From: a virus
IMG/VR virus record: IMGVR_UViG_3300013104_000022
Location: 1 to 64,000 of that record
DNA length: 64,000 nt
Direction: 5' to 3' (one strand)
Under the pieces are notes generated by a model. That model worked only from the letters and a program-made list of their open reading frames with translations, had not been told where the DNA came from and did not search any database. A program made the translations under genes and the position numbers. Every line of letters starts with the position of its first letter. Within the stretch, counting starts at the first letter, position 1. Positions 56,901 through 64,000 of the stretch are shown here, one piece after another.

Positions 56901-59900
56901 CTCATCGAAGTAGGCCGAAACAAGGTTGAGCTTGTCGTAGGGACCAATTACGTCGTAGGGGTTCTCGTTAACGTAGGACGAGTAACCGACATGGGAAGCG
57001 CCAGTGGTCTTCCAGAAGTTGAGGAAATCCTCATTCTTCTTGTTGTCACCCATCCAGTCGTGAGCTACTTGGTAGCCCGCGTCTCCCCACGCCTGAGTAC
57101 CGGGGTACTTAGCGTCATCGAAGAGGTAGTCGTAGCTCTTGGCGGGGACAATGCCCTCCGTCCATACAGGGGGGTCGGAGAGTTCCGTATCGCCCTGCTG
57201 AGCGCGCCAAGCGGCCTTAGCGGACAGAGAGTCCACAAAGGACTTGTTACCGTTCTTGTGCCACTGCACCCACGAGCGCTTCTCGCTAGCGGAGAGGTGC
57301 TGAGGGTTCTGCATTTGAGCCTTGATGAGGTAATTATCAAGCTCGGGGGCAGACCACTTCTGAGTGTTGAGGGTCGTCCAGCTACCCTCGACTTCTCCAC
57401 CGGCAGGAACCTCACCCTTGACAGCGGCACCCCAAGTGATCTTGTTGGTGTCCTTGTTACCCACGTAACCGGGGTGGAGGTAGCCAGCTACGTGAGGGAT
57501 ACCCTTCTGAGAAGCGCCGGAAACCTCAAGATCATACATTTCCTTGAAGTTACCCTGAGCGAGGTGCTGACCCCACTGAATCTTGTCGCCCTTGCTCGCA
57601 AGGTGCTGACCGATGATGTTTCCGTCACCGAAGAAGCTGGATGCCGTGTTTACCCAGTCAGTTGCTTCCTTCGCTGAGAAGTCGTAGGTGATGGGGTTAG
57701 CCGCGACGAACAAAGGCATTTCAGCCTGTCCGATACCGTCGAACGTGAACAGTTCAGCGGCATTGGACTCGTGCTCTTCTACATCGATACCGTCCGTGAT
57801 GTCCTGAGCGTACTTGTGGAAGTACTTACCCATCTGCATCTTGGAATCGTAATCCGAGAGATCGACGCCCTGATCCTTGAGGAAACGGACGGCAGTATTG
57901 TTGTCGATGGTTAGACCGACAAGCTTGAGGGTAGTAGCCTTCCAGTCCTTTACGGGGTCACTGGTGTTCTTCAGGATGTCTGCAAGTTGCTGTCCCGTAG
58001 TGGTTCCACCGAGGAACAGAAGCGATCCGCTGTAGCCCTCAGGAACGATGGACGTAGCGTACTGATCAAGAAGGGCACCCTGAGCGAACTTCGTCTCTAG
58101 GCTCTTCTTCTGAGCGGGAGAAGGGTCACCGTAACCCAGGTGGGTAATGGTGTTGTTGGCCCAGTACTTCTCGTCGGTGTCGTTGGCCTCTTCAGCCGTC
58201 TCGTCGTTAAGCCACTTGCCGTGAGTTTTGGTAAACGTCTTACTAATCGTCTTACCGAGGCTGTAGTCGTACTTGGAGAATGCATACTGAGCGCCGTCAG
58301 GAGCATCATTGAGCCACGAGTTGTTGATCTCGCCGCCGACCTTGACACCCTTGCCTGTAAGCGGCTTGAACTGAGTGTAGGTTCCGTCCTTGACGACGAT
58401 CTTCGTGGCCTTACCCGAAGCGGGTAGACCGATGAAGTACTCACCGTCAGGGATGCCCTCAGCCTTCTTAGCCTTCTTGGGCGCGGGCTTGGTGAGAACA
58501 GACTCATTGAGCGAGGGAGCGGCCTCAGAGTCCCCAAGGAACTTGTTCATGCCACCGTCGTAGTTCTTCTGGACGGCGTTAGGAGTCAGCTTCTTAGGCT
58601 TACCGCTCTTGTCCACATACACACCTGAGCCGTCTTCGTTGACGTACATGAAGACCTTACCGGTCGTCGTGTACTTACCGGCAGAGACCTTGTTGGTCTC
58701 TTCAGGGGTGGCGGATGGAGCCGATAGCTCATCGGTTCCCGACTTGTACATGTACAGCCCTTCGTCTGCGAGGTTCTTAACGGAGGGGGAGTCGATGGGG
58801 TACATCTTCTCTCCCGAGTCGTTATGAACGTACCAGGAGTCGGGGTGCTTTACAAGGTGAGTGGAATTGTTCTTCTTTAGTACTTTCAGTGCGGTACCGT
58901 CAGGGAGTCCTTCGAGAGATTCAGAGTTGACCTTCTCAGGCTTTTCGTGGTATAGGGGGATGTTCGCGTCGAGGATCGAGGCAGTCGTCATGTTGTAGTT
59001 CTTATCGCCATACATGACAGTCCACGAAGAATCGAAGTTCTTTACGAAAGCCCCTTGAGGGGTCTGGGAATCCCAAAGGGTCTTACCTAGAGGTGCTGTC
59101 TCGATGTCGTGAACGGTTGCCTTATTGAGAACAATCTCAAACGTCTCCGGAACAGAGTCAGGTGTGGTGTTGGGTACCTCTCCAACTTCAAGGTTGGCCG
59201 CATAGTGAACCCAGACATCTTCGCCCGAGTACTCAGCGCCAGAAGCGTTAGCCTTCCACATGCCGTTTTCCAGCATCGTGAAGGAGTACTTTTCCTGCTT
59301 CTCTTCGGTATCAAGTTCTGGGTTAATGAGCTTCGTGCCAGCGGGGGCGGTAGCCAGGATAGCGGGGGTTAGCTTATCTCCTACCTTGGTGCTGGAATCG
59401 TCAAAAACAACATCTTCGATCTTATCGTCGGCGGGGTCTCCCGCGTCAACGTCAAGAACTTCATTCTTCTCTGGCTTGTTGATAGAGATAGCGTCGAGAT
59501 CGCTCTTTTCAAGTCCCCACACGTCGGGGATGGACTTTACCTGCCAAGCACTAGAAAAGGTCTGTCCGTCGAGGAGAGCCTTGATATCAGACTGATCATA
59601 GATGGTTCCGTTGCTGGATTCCCAGGTGCCTCCGGACAACTTCTTGAAGGAGGTGTTACCGGACTCACTACCAATGACTGTACCCAAGGGGTAGTAGTCG
59701 AAGGCATTGCTCATGGCCGGGATGGTCTCTCCCGAAGCAATGGACTTGTAGATAGCCTTACCAAAAACGTTCTTGTCGGGGGCAATCGTGCTGTCTGGCA
59801 TGACAATGTTGTCTGCCATTTCGGCAATTGAAGGAAGCTTCATCTTGGAAAGCTTCGACTCAGATGCTTCCGGAGTAGGCGCGTCAATACCGTCAGCGAT

Positions 59901-62900
59901 AGACGCGAGGTTGTCTACGACAGCCTGATCAGCCTTGTCTTCGATGTCCGCTACGGGATCGTCGTCCCCGAGCACTTCCTTGAGGTGATCGATGAACTTC
60001 TGCTTTGTAACAGACTTGTCCTTATTGAACCCAACAATAGGGTTGGGATCGAGCTTACCGAGGGCATTGCCCTTCTTGTTTAGCTCGCTCTTGAAGTTCT
60101 TACCCTGGAAGCTTTCAAGGATGTTGATAGCGTCCTGGATATCCTCAGCGGTGAAGTCGCCTCCGTCCCAGCCTTGCACACCGGTCTTCTTGGGTGCCTC
60201 CGCGCCGATCTTGTAGACCTTGGTCTGACCGATCTTGACAGCCTTGGCTTCCTGAATTGATCCATACTTCTTGAGATAAGCGACGAAGGCGGGCTTTGGC
60301 TTTAGCTCGGGGAATTCCTTCTGAGCAAGTTCCTTGAGAACTGCCTGGTTCTTGGCAATCTTGTTATCAGGAACAGCCTTGAGACCGTAGCTGATCTGGA
60401 AGCCAGAGTGGGATTCGAGAGAGTTGAGAGCTTCAACAATCTCTGCCTTTTCGAACTTTCCTAGAGAGCCGTAGGGGACTTCGAGAAGTTCCTTCTCCCA
60501 GTCTGCGAGAATTTCCTCGCCGGGGATTGGTCCCATACCAATGTATGTGGCGGGGATACCGTCATGCAGGTTCATCACAAGATCGTCTTGTGGAACAAGA
60601 ATGTCAAAGCCGGGGGCGCTGTAGTTGAACCAGCTGGACTTTGTGAAGATTACACCCTTTACGTCATCCGTACCCATGTGTACTTGCGCACCGAGAGGCA
60701 TGGATGCGAACTCGACATCTGTAGTGATAGGGGTACCCGGCTGAACTACCTCACCTGTAGCGGGAACGGTGAAGGGAACAGGGTTGTCTCCGACAGGAAT
60801 GACCGAGTCTACGACAACCTTCTTGCCCTTGAGGTCAGCCTGTGTGATAGGCGCTCCGGTAGCGGTGTCTACAAGGCCGTTGTCGGAAGGAGCGAACTTC
60901 TTACCTCCAACGTCTAGAGACATGTTGGAAGGAAGTTGGGTTACCTCTTCTACGGAAGATACATCAAGCTCAGTACCTTCCTTGATACTCTTACCGTCAG
61001 CGATACCATCTTCGTTTACGAAATCGTCGGGAGCACCATCGTTCGTCCAGTAGTCGAACTGGCTTCCGGGAGCGTTGTAGAGAAGGTCTTCAGTAGACCA
61101 CTCGTAATCGGTGTCCCCTTCTCTCCACCCGGTCTTAGTTCTCTCAAACTTTAGACTAGAACCGTCCTTCTGACCGATGATAATGATCTTATCGCCTACG
61201 GGTACATCTACGACAGACTGAGGGAAAAAGAGCTTCCAGTCCTTGGGAACGGAAGGGGGCGTCTTTTCGCCGGTAGTAAGGAAATTCTTGACACCCTTAG
61301 GCTCGGCAGGAGCGAGGTCAGCGGTTTCCGCGATGCTCTGCTGAATGCTGTTGTCGATTTCCTCTTCGGCCGACATTGGCTCAGCCTTCAGCCAAGCATC
61401 CTTGCCTAGAGCGTCTGAAATGCCCGCCTTGAAGTTGTCCGCGTCTTCCCCTTCTAGGACTTCCTTCTTGCCCTTTGTGATACCAGAGGTGTTGTGGAAG
61501 TATCCGTTGTGGTCGATCCACTGGCCGTTGTTTGTCTTGACAAAGTTCTTAGGAGACTTGTTAGGGTCGTGATCCACCGCAATAACGGAACCTGCTTCCA
61601 GGTCGTCTAGCTCACCGTCCGATAGTCCGTCAACCTTGAGCTTTTCAAGCTTCTCCTTGGAGAGCTTGGCGTTCTTGGCCTGGATAGCGCTATTGCCCAG
61701 AGAATCCGTCACATAGGCCTTGTTACCAAGGTAAATGCTCAAGGTCTCGTCGGATACGTTGAGGGGAAGAGCACTGTCGGGGTTCCAGGGGTCGCCGTCT
61801 CGTCGGAACCAGGAGCCGTTGACCTTCTCGAAAGAGTTGAATTCGTCCGATGTCTTAATAAATACGAATTCGCCCTTCTTGAGAGAAGTGAGGTCGCCGT
61901 CGAACTTCTTAGCGTTCGGGATTCCCTTGAAATCTGTCTCTCCCTCTACAGGAGCGTCGGCAGGGTAAATCTGGATGTCGCTGTTCTTCCACCAAGAACC
62001 GTACTTGACGGTGCCGTTCTTGTTGGACTTGTACTTTACAGCAACCTTCTTCTTGTTCTTGGGGTCGGTGCCGATTTCAAGAATCGTACCGCCGCCTACC
62101 TCGTCACCCTTCTTGAGGTCACCGATCTTGATCTTGGTGACCTTGGGCTTCTCAGGAGCGGCCTTGGGCTGAGGAGCCTGAGACATCCAGTCCTCGGTGC
62201 TGAAGGACGTAGGCTTGGACGCAAGGTACTCTTCCTTGGAGCGAGGAGCCTTTTCTAGCTCAGCGGCGTTTCCGCCCTCTTCTGTGAAAGACTGTTCACT
62301 CTTCCAGCGCGCGCCGTCGAGGTCTACGAACGGGAAGGGGTCTACGAATGGTGCCTCTGCGGCCTTGGAAGGGGTCTCAGAGGACTTAGGAGCGCTCTTA
62401 GGTGTGGTAGCCGGGGTATCAGTCTTCTCAGCCGCTACCGGAGCCTCAGCGGTCTTGGACTTAGCGTTGAGGGGCTTGGTGTCCTCAGGGTCGGGAATGA
62501 AGTCAGGAACGTCGTCAGCTTCCACGCTAGCGGGAGTGATCTTCTCCTGATCGCCCTTCTGACCTTCAGGGGAAATACCGGAAAGCTTGTCCTTGAGGGC
62601 AAACATGACTGCTGGGTGCACAGGAGCACCCGTCGCGGAAGTCCAGTTGCCTTCTTCGGTCTTGGTGAGAATGTCAGGATCAACTTCTTCACCCTTGTCC
62701 AGTACAAGCTGATCTCCTGCTTCGTACTGGCTGATCTCGGCGTCGAACTCTTCCTTTGTCTCGAACTTTCCGAAATCGATCTCCTTCGGAACGCCAACGT
62801 CCTGAAGTTCATCATCTTGCTCAGGGGAGGTGGCCTGTAGCTCACCGGAGTCCACCAAAGGCTGAAGCTTGTCGCTCGTGATGTCAATGTCGAGATCGGC

Positions 62901-63668
62901 GTGCTTCCAGGTTCCGTCTTCCTGCTTGACGAACTGAGGGGTTAGCTCAGAGTCTCGAAGAACCTGACCGGCTGGCATGTCTGCCAAAGAGGAAGAGACC
63001 TCAGGAGCATCCTTCTTAGAATCTTCGGAGTCGAAGACAGAGGGAACGTAGTCAGTGTCCGTAAGATCGCCGTTGAGCTTTTCAACGAGAGCTTCCATGT
63101 ACACTTCGGGGAACTTGACTTCGCCCTTGGACATGAAGACGTGACCCTTACCCTCAGGGTCGATGAGGAAAGCGCGGTCGTCCTTGGTCTTAGAACGGAA
63201 GAGCTTCGATCCTTCAGGAACGTTGAATTCCTTGTCACCGATCTTGAACTTCTTCGGTCCCGACAAAGAAGAATTTTCTACCTTAGCCTTTGGCTTGGGC
63301 TGAACTACAGCCGCGCCGTTGGCTTGCATCAATTTCTTGTTTGTTCCGGAGACCGGAGTCGGAAGCATCGAACCGGACTTATCAGCGGCCTTGTCAGGTA
63401 CAGGCCCAGAGGGAGTCTGCGTGGTCTTTACAGACCCCGGCTTCATCTTTCCGGTCTGGGGATCATACTTTGTACCTAGGGTACCTACACCGCCAGAGCC
63501 GCCAGAAGACGAGGCAGAACCTTCCTTAGCGGAGGCGTGCTTCTTCTTGGCACGGAGAATAGCGTCTGCGGTAATCGGAGCACCGATGGGCAGGTCGAAG
63601 TACGCCGATCCACCAGGGGTACGGACCTTACGGATGCCCGCGAGCTTTACGAAAAACTCTTCAGTCAC
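53958..63668 (-). CDS. Giant virion-cassette protein with kinase-like domain
   Basis: A 3236-residue protein. After a low-complexity linker (about 40-180), about ten divergent beta repeats (about 230-1720) share [L/M/A]P.G..L, an aromatic strand, G.W and a short acidic end. Then come a helical region (about 1760-2270) and a kinase-like domain (about 2280-2420) with AVFKP (Lys about 2294), FIENQ, NDDTHHRN (about 2378-2385) and GNVVGIDKGRAF (Asp about 2399), as in PI3/4-kinase and HipA-like folds. The last 180 residues (ITSGGLLSTEVRSR about 3060, NEVMIKDTLSI) look like an ADP-ribosyltransferase domain, less certain. Neighbours are capsid genes, so it may be packaged and ejected with DNA. Confidence 0.88.
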   Translation of the reverse strand: MTEEFFVKLAGIRKVRTPGGSAYFDLPIGAPITADAILRAKKKHASAKEGSASSSGGSGGVGTLGTKYDPQTGKMKPGSVKTTQTPSGPVPDKAADKSGSMLPTPVSGTNKKLMQANGAAVVQPKPKAKVENSSLSGPKKFKIGDKEFNVPEGSKLFRSKTKDDRAFLIDPEGKGHVFMSKGEVKFPEVYMEALVEKLNGDLTDTDYVPSVFDSEDSKKDAPEVSSSLADMPAGQVLRDSELTPQFVKQEDGTWKHADLDIDITSDKLQPLVDSGELQATSPEQDDELQDVGVPKEIDFGKFETKEEFDAEISQYEAGDQLVLDKGEEVDPDILTKTEEGNWTSATGAPVHPAVMFALKDKLSGISPEGQKGDQEKITPASVEADDVPDFIPDPEDTKPLNAKSKTAEAPVAAEKTDTPATTPKSAPKSSETPSKAAEAPFVDPFPFVDLDGARWKSEQSFTEEGGNAAELEKAPRSKEEYLASKPTSFSTEDWMSQAPQPKAAPEKPKVTKIKIGDLKKGDEVGGGTILEIGTDPKNKKKVAVKYKSNKNGTVKYGSWWKNSDIQIYPADAPVEGETDFKGIPNAKKFDGDLTSLKKGEFVFIKTSDEFNSFEKVNGSWFRRDGDPWNPDSALPLNVSDETLSIYLGNKAYVTDSLGNSAIQAKNAKLSKEKLEKLKVDGLSDGELDDLEAGSVIAVDHDPNKSPKNFVKTNNGQWIDHNGYFHNTSGITKGKKEVLEGEDADNFKAGISDALGKDAWLKAEPMSAEEEIDNSIQQSIAETADLAPAEPKGVKNFLTTGEKTPPSVPKDWKLFFPQSVVDVPVGDKIIIIGQKDGSSLKFERTKTGWREGDTDYEWSTEDLLYNAPGSQFDYWTNDGAPDDFVNEDGIADGKSIKEGTELDVSSVEEVTQLPSNMSLDVGGKKFAPSDNGLVDTATGAPITQADLKGKKVVVDSVIPVGDNPVPFTVPATGEVVQPGTPITTDVEFASMPLGAQVHMGTDDVKGVIFTKSSWFNYSAPGFDILVPQDDLVMNLHDGIPATYIGMGPIPGEEILADWEKELLEVPYGSLGKFEKAEIVEALNSLESHSGFQISYGLKAVPDNKIAKNQAVLKELAQKEFPELKPKPAFVAYLKKYGSIQEAKAVKIGQTKVYKIGAEAPKKTGVQGWDGGDFTAEDIQDAINILESFQGKNFKSELNKKGNALGKLDPNPIVGFNKDKSVTKQKFIDHLKEVLGDDDPVADIEDKADQAVVDNLASIADGIDAPTPEASESKLSKMKLPSIAEMADNIVMPDSTIAPDKNVFGKAIYKSIASGETIPAMSNAFDYYPLGTVIGSESGNTSFKKLSGGTWESSNGTIYDQSDIKALLDGQTFSSAWQVKSIPDVWGLEKSDLDAISINKPEKNEVLDVDAGDPADDKIEDVVFDDSSTKVGDKLTPAILATAPAGTKLINPELDTEEKQEKYSFTMLENGMWKANASGAEYSGEDVWVHYAANLEVGEVPNTTPDSVPETFEIVLNKATVHDIETAPLGKTLWDSQTPQGAFVKNFDSSWTVMYGDKNYNMTTASILDANIPLYHEKPEKVNSESLEGLPDGTALKVLKKNNSTHLVKHPDSWYVHNDSGEKMYPIDSPSVKNLADEGLYMYKSGTDELSAPSATPEETNKVSAGKYTTTGKVFMYVNEDGSGVYVDKSGKPKKLTPNAVQKNYDGGMNKFLGDSEAAPSLNESVLTKPAPKKAKKAEGIPDGEYFIGLPASGKATKIVVKDGTYTQFKPLTGKGVKVGGEINNSWLNDAPDGAQYAFSKYDYSLGKTISKTFTKTHGKWLNDETAEEANDTDEKYWANNTITHLGYGDPSPAQKKSLETKFAQGALLDQYATSIVPEGYSGSLLFLGGTTTGQQLADILKNTSDPVKDWKATTLKLVGLTIDNNTAVRFLKDQGVDLSDYDSKMQMGKYFHKYAQDITDGIDVEEHESNAAELFTFDGIGQAEMPLFVAANPITYDFSAKEATDWVNTASSFFGDGNIIGQHLASKGDKIQWGQHLAQGNFKEMYDLEVSGASQKGIPHVAGYLHPGYVGNKDTNKITWGAAVKGEVPAGGEVEGSWTTLNTQKWSAPELDNYLIKAQMQNPQHLSASEKRSWVQWHKNGNKSFVDSLSAKAAWRAQQGDTELSDPPVWTEGIVPAKSYDYLFDDAKYPGTQAWGDAGYQVAHDWMGDNKKNEDFLNFWKTTGASHVGYSSYVNENPYDVIGPYDKLNLVSAYFDEKEAEYQAELLKPVYSMVKKLAGGQNTTWLLRDQFERKAVFKPIAHNKGSEALFRVEVENAGNNLGLAAGFHVPESSIGQVGEDTGQIQKFIENQGDFSGIDLTTLTDTQLAQVAGHQVLDYFLQNDDTHHRNLMLDKDGNVVGIDKGRAFLAYGTYEGLAPDPKNSHMSYNMLSSDNLVYAVMIDRMRKGDFTPEQAREAYLGAMKAARRINRMSDEQVSELVREGVKNRPANKWGYKDYHYFAGKDVLDKVPNNSDELVERVLEYKADIPEKVQAMYDAVFEAAGWDKPEMPKEAIPGHTSGWQEESTVEKALATKVFGNSALHSSGSIVGGSSLVWTETDTSDKEVVKGSLKIGKFLGKQLGQTLQSLTQGSSKKVTVSTDSNASSFPDTKALKSAISAAGKNLTKNINLSPDNKNFDPAVWAAFDENAKKVDSDLEFYTPELLDSSEDVKFPSGNIVPANYVSQYHMALLHYKGQIEKVNKAKENDTPTNKADFTQYTVTPLNGKFVTYTNPKKGEQYKQLNNEKFVYVSTKGGLKTSIVNSLPDDAKALKGGWTAEGVSVDEPVSPVKVKLVASHVASGELSQSGVFKQDGGKTTKAQTGSQFEMTLPTGEVIAFRNYDYTNAFESQNNKLFFQTAGDDHQASLARIEEYLATLDVDMSGAEDPEVLYWRSMFHRVVASGAGGSKISAAREKVMKKAKEGAQKLGKSNYGVGIHDTGEAIAMAFPEEELSFYRNLANETWGTDHVAKFLSEDRHLPKYQHMNLNDGSLNTGHAYWERIDVELEELQKQGTLLAVAAKGKDDAILRYITSGGLLSTEVRSRMAPHTGASQSEDQNRGGADYVFSRVTKGNNALTSMGNLNKGKHTVFLSPEVLLHNDTYGYESDNFGATDAMQNSNYDPKKLLNMTDSTNEVMIKDTLSILDYIELMVFDKAEKRNEAIQRLKALGWEKIRGLPVEDRLVMRQNLEQAITKVKASWK

Positions 63669-63704
63669 TAGCTGTGCTCCAAGTCAGGAAGATTCTTTAC
63701 AGTC

Positions 63705-63768
63705 TCAGTCTATCGTACCAGAGACAGAAAATTCTTACTTTTGAAAGAACCTTGTGAACCTACTATCG
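63705..63768 (-). promoter_or_regulatory. Two CGATAG elements before the giant gene
   Basis: One copy, GTCCGATAGTAGG, is at 63761-63768 and overlaps the stop codon of the upstream gene. A second, TACGATAGACTG, is near 63705-63716, with TAAG 16 bases upstream. The gap of about 94 bases holds no gene. They may start the head transcript. Confidence 0.5.
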
Positions 63769-63999
63769 GACAGAGGACATGATACGGCTGAGTGCCGTAG
63801 ACATTCTCTGCGTAGAGGTCGCATTTCGATACTCATCCATCTCGCGGGCGAAGTCTCCGAGGAGTTCCTTCATACGAGAGGTGTTACCGAGCTTCCGTGC
63901 TACAAGAATCTGTCTCCTGAGGGAGCGTAGCCTAATCATCGACGCCTGTCCAGGGGATGTGTCTGCCCTGCGGACAACACCACCGGAGGCGCTACCCAC
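63763..63999 (-). CDS. C-terminal end of a large head protein (partial)
   Basis: The reading frame runs off the right end of the window; 78 residues are visible, basic and helical (SMIRLRSLRRQILVARKLGN and DFAREMDEYRNATSTQRM). This could be the portal C-terminus, because the portal usually lies upstream of the protease. The evidence is only position. It ends TAG inside a CGATAG motif. Confidence 0.55.
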   Translation of the reverse strand: MGSASGGVVRRADTSPGQASMIRLRSLRRQILVARKLGNTSRMKELLGDFAREMDEYRNATSTQRMSTALSRIMSSVR

Positions 64000-64000
64000 A

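Noticed and set aside
56511-57677. Plus-strand frame of 388 codons inside the giant gene
   Set aside because: Antisense to the kinase-like region; no ribosome site or known motif, and the minus-strand frame has clear domain patterns.
1-64000. CRISPR array
   Set aside because: No set of regularly spaced direct repeats was seen on either strand.
1-64000. Integrase, transposase or insertion sequence
   Set aside because: No such protein signature or flanking inverted repeats were found; only two HNH genes suggest mobility.

Overview
This window looks like a contiguous piece of a large, probably lytic, tailed phage of the siphovirus type. The likely host group is Actinobacteria, with Streptomyces or a relative as one possibility. 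The evidence for the host group is a small Cys protein of an actinobacterial/actinophage type at 562-771, a WhiG/FliA-like sigma factor, ThyX, a tail-chaperone frameshift on GGGAAAA, a Dit-type tail module and a large tRNA block with HNH genes. Every convincing gene and tRNA is on the minus strand, so the text reads opposite to transcription. No terminase, complete portal, endolysin or integrase is visible, so the genome extends beyond both ends.

In transcription order (right to left) the layout is as follows. (1) 64.0-49.4 kb holds the head genes: a partial upstream gene (possibly the portal C-terminus), a 3236-residue giant protein, two small proteins, a Mu-I-type protease/scaffold, decoration protein, major capsid protein and connector-type proteins. 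(2) 49.4-38.8 kb is a tail-fibre and receptor-binding cluster with collagen-like, beta-helix-like, lectin/PKD-like and FN3 proteins, several of them paralogues. (3) 38.8-27.4 kb has head closure and tail terminator candidates, a glycosyltransferase, a Cys-pair protein, the tail tube, frameshifted chaperones, a 1309-residue tape measure, Dit and a minor tail hub protein, then two or three holin-like membrane proteins. (4) 26.4-7.3 kb is replication, recombination and nucleotide metabolism: SNF2-type helicase, sigma factor, MazG-like, DnaB-type helicase, ThyX, PrimPol-type primase, HTH, HAD phosphatase, two clamp-loader-like proteins, family A DNA polymerase, SSB-like protein, RuvC-like nuclease, RecA-like recombinase, DUF932-like protein, an HNH nuclease and oligoribonuclease. 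(5) 6.5-3.0 kb is a tRNA block of 14 tRNAs or tRNA-like genes interrupted by an HNH gene and ended by a strong terminator. (6) 2.8-0 kb has small genes, a metallophosphoesterase and a further tRNA-Ser.

Two control systems are visible. Sigma70-like TTGACA promoters, several with their own inverted repeats, sit before the tRNA and early genes. A 10-base motif, GACGATAGTA on the minus strand, occurs eight times, always in the orientation of transcription and mostly just before late gene sets. It resembles the -10 element of FliA/WhiG sigma promoters (GCCGATAA), and the phage encodes a sigma factor of that type, so it is a good candidate for the late promoter.

The most unusual items are the giant protein with about ten divergent beta repeats, a PI3/4-kinase or HipA-like kinase motif set and a possible ADP-ribosyltransferase tail; the late-promoter candidate; a tRNA with a UCA anticodon; a primase ribosome binding site buried in a perfect 13-bp stem; and several tRNAs with abnormal loops.
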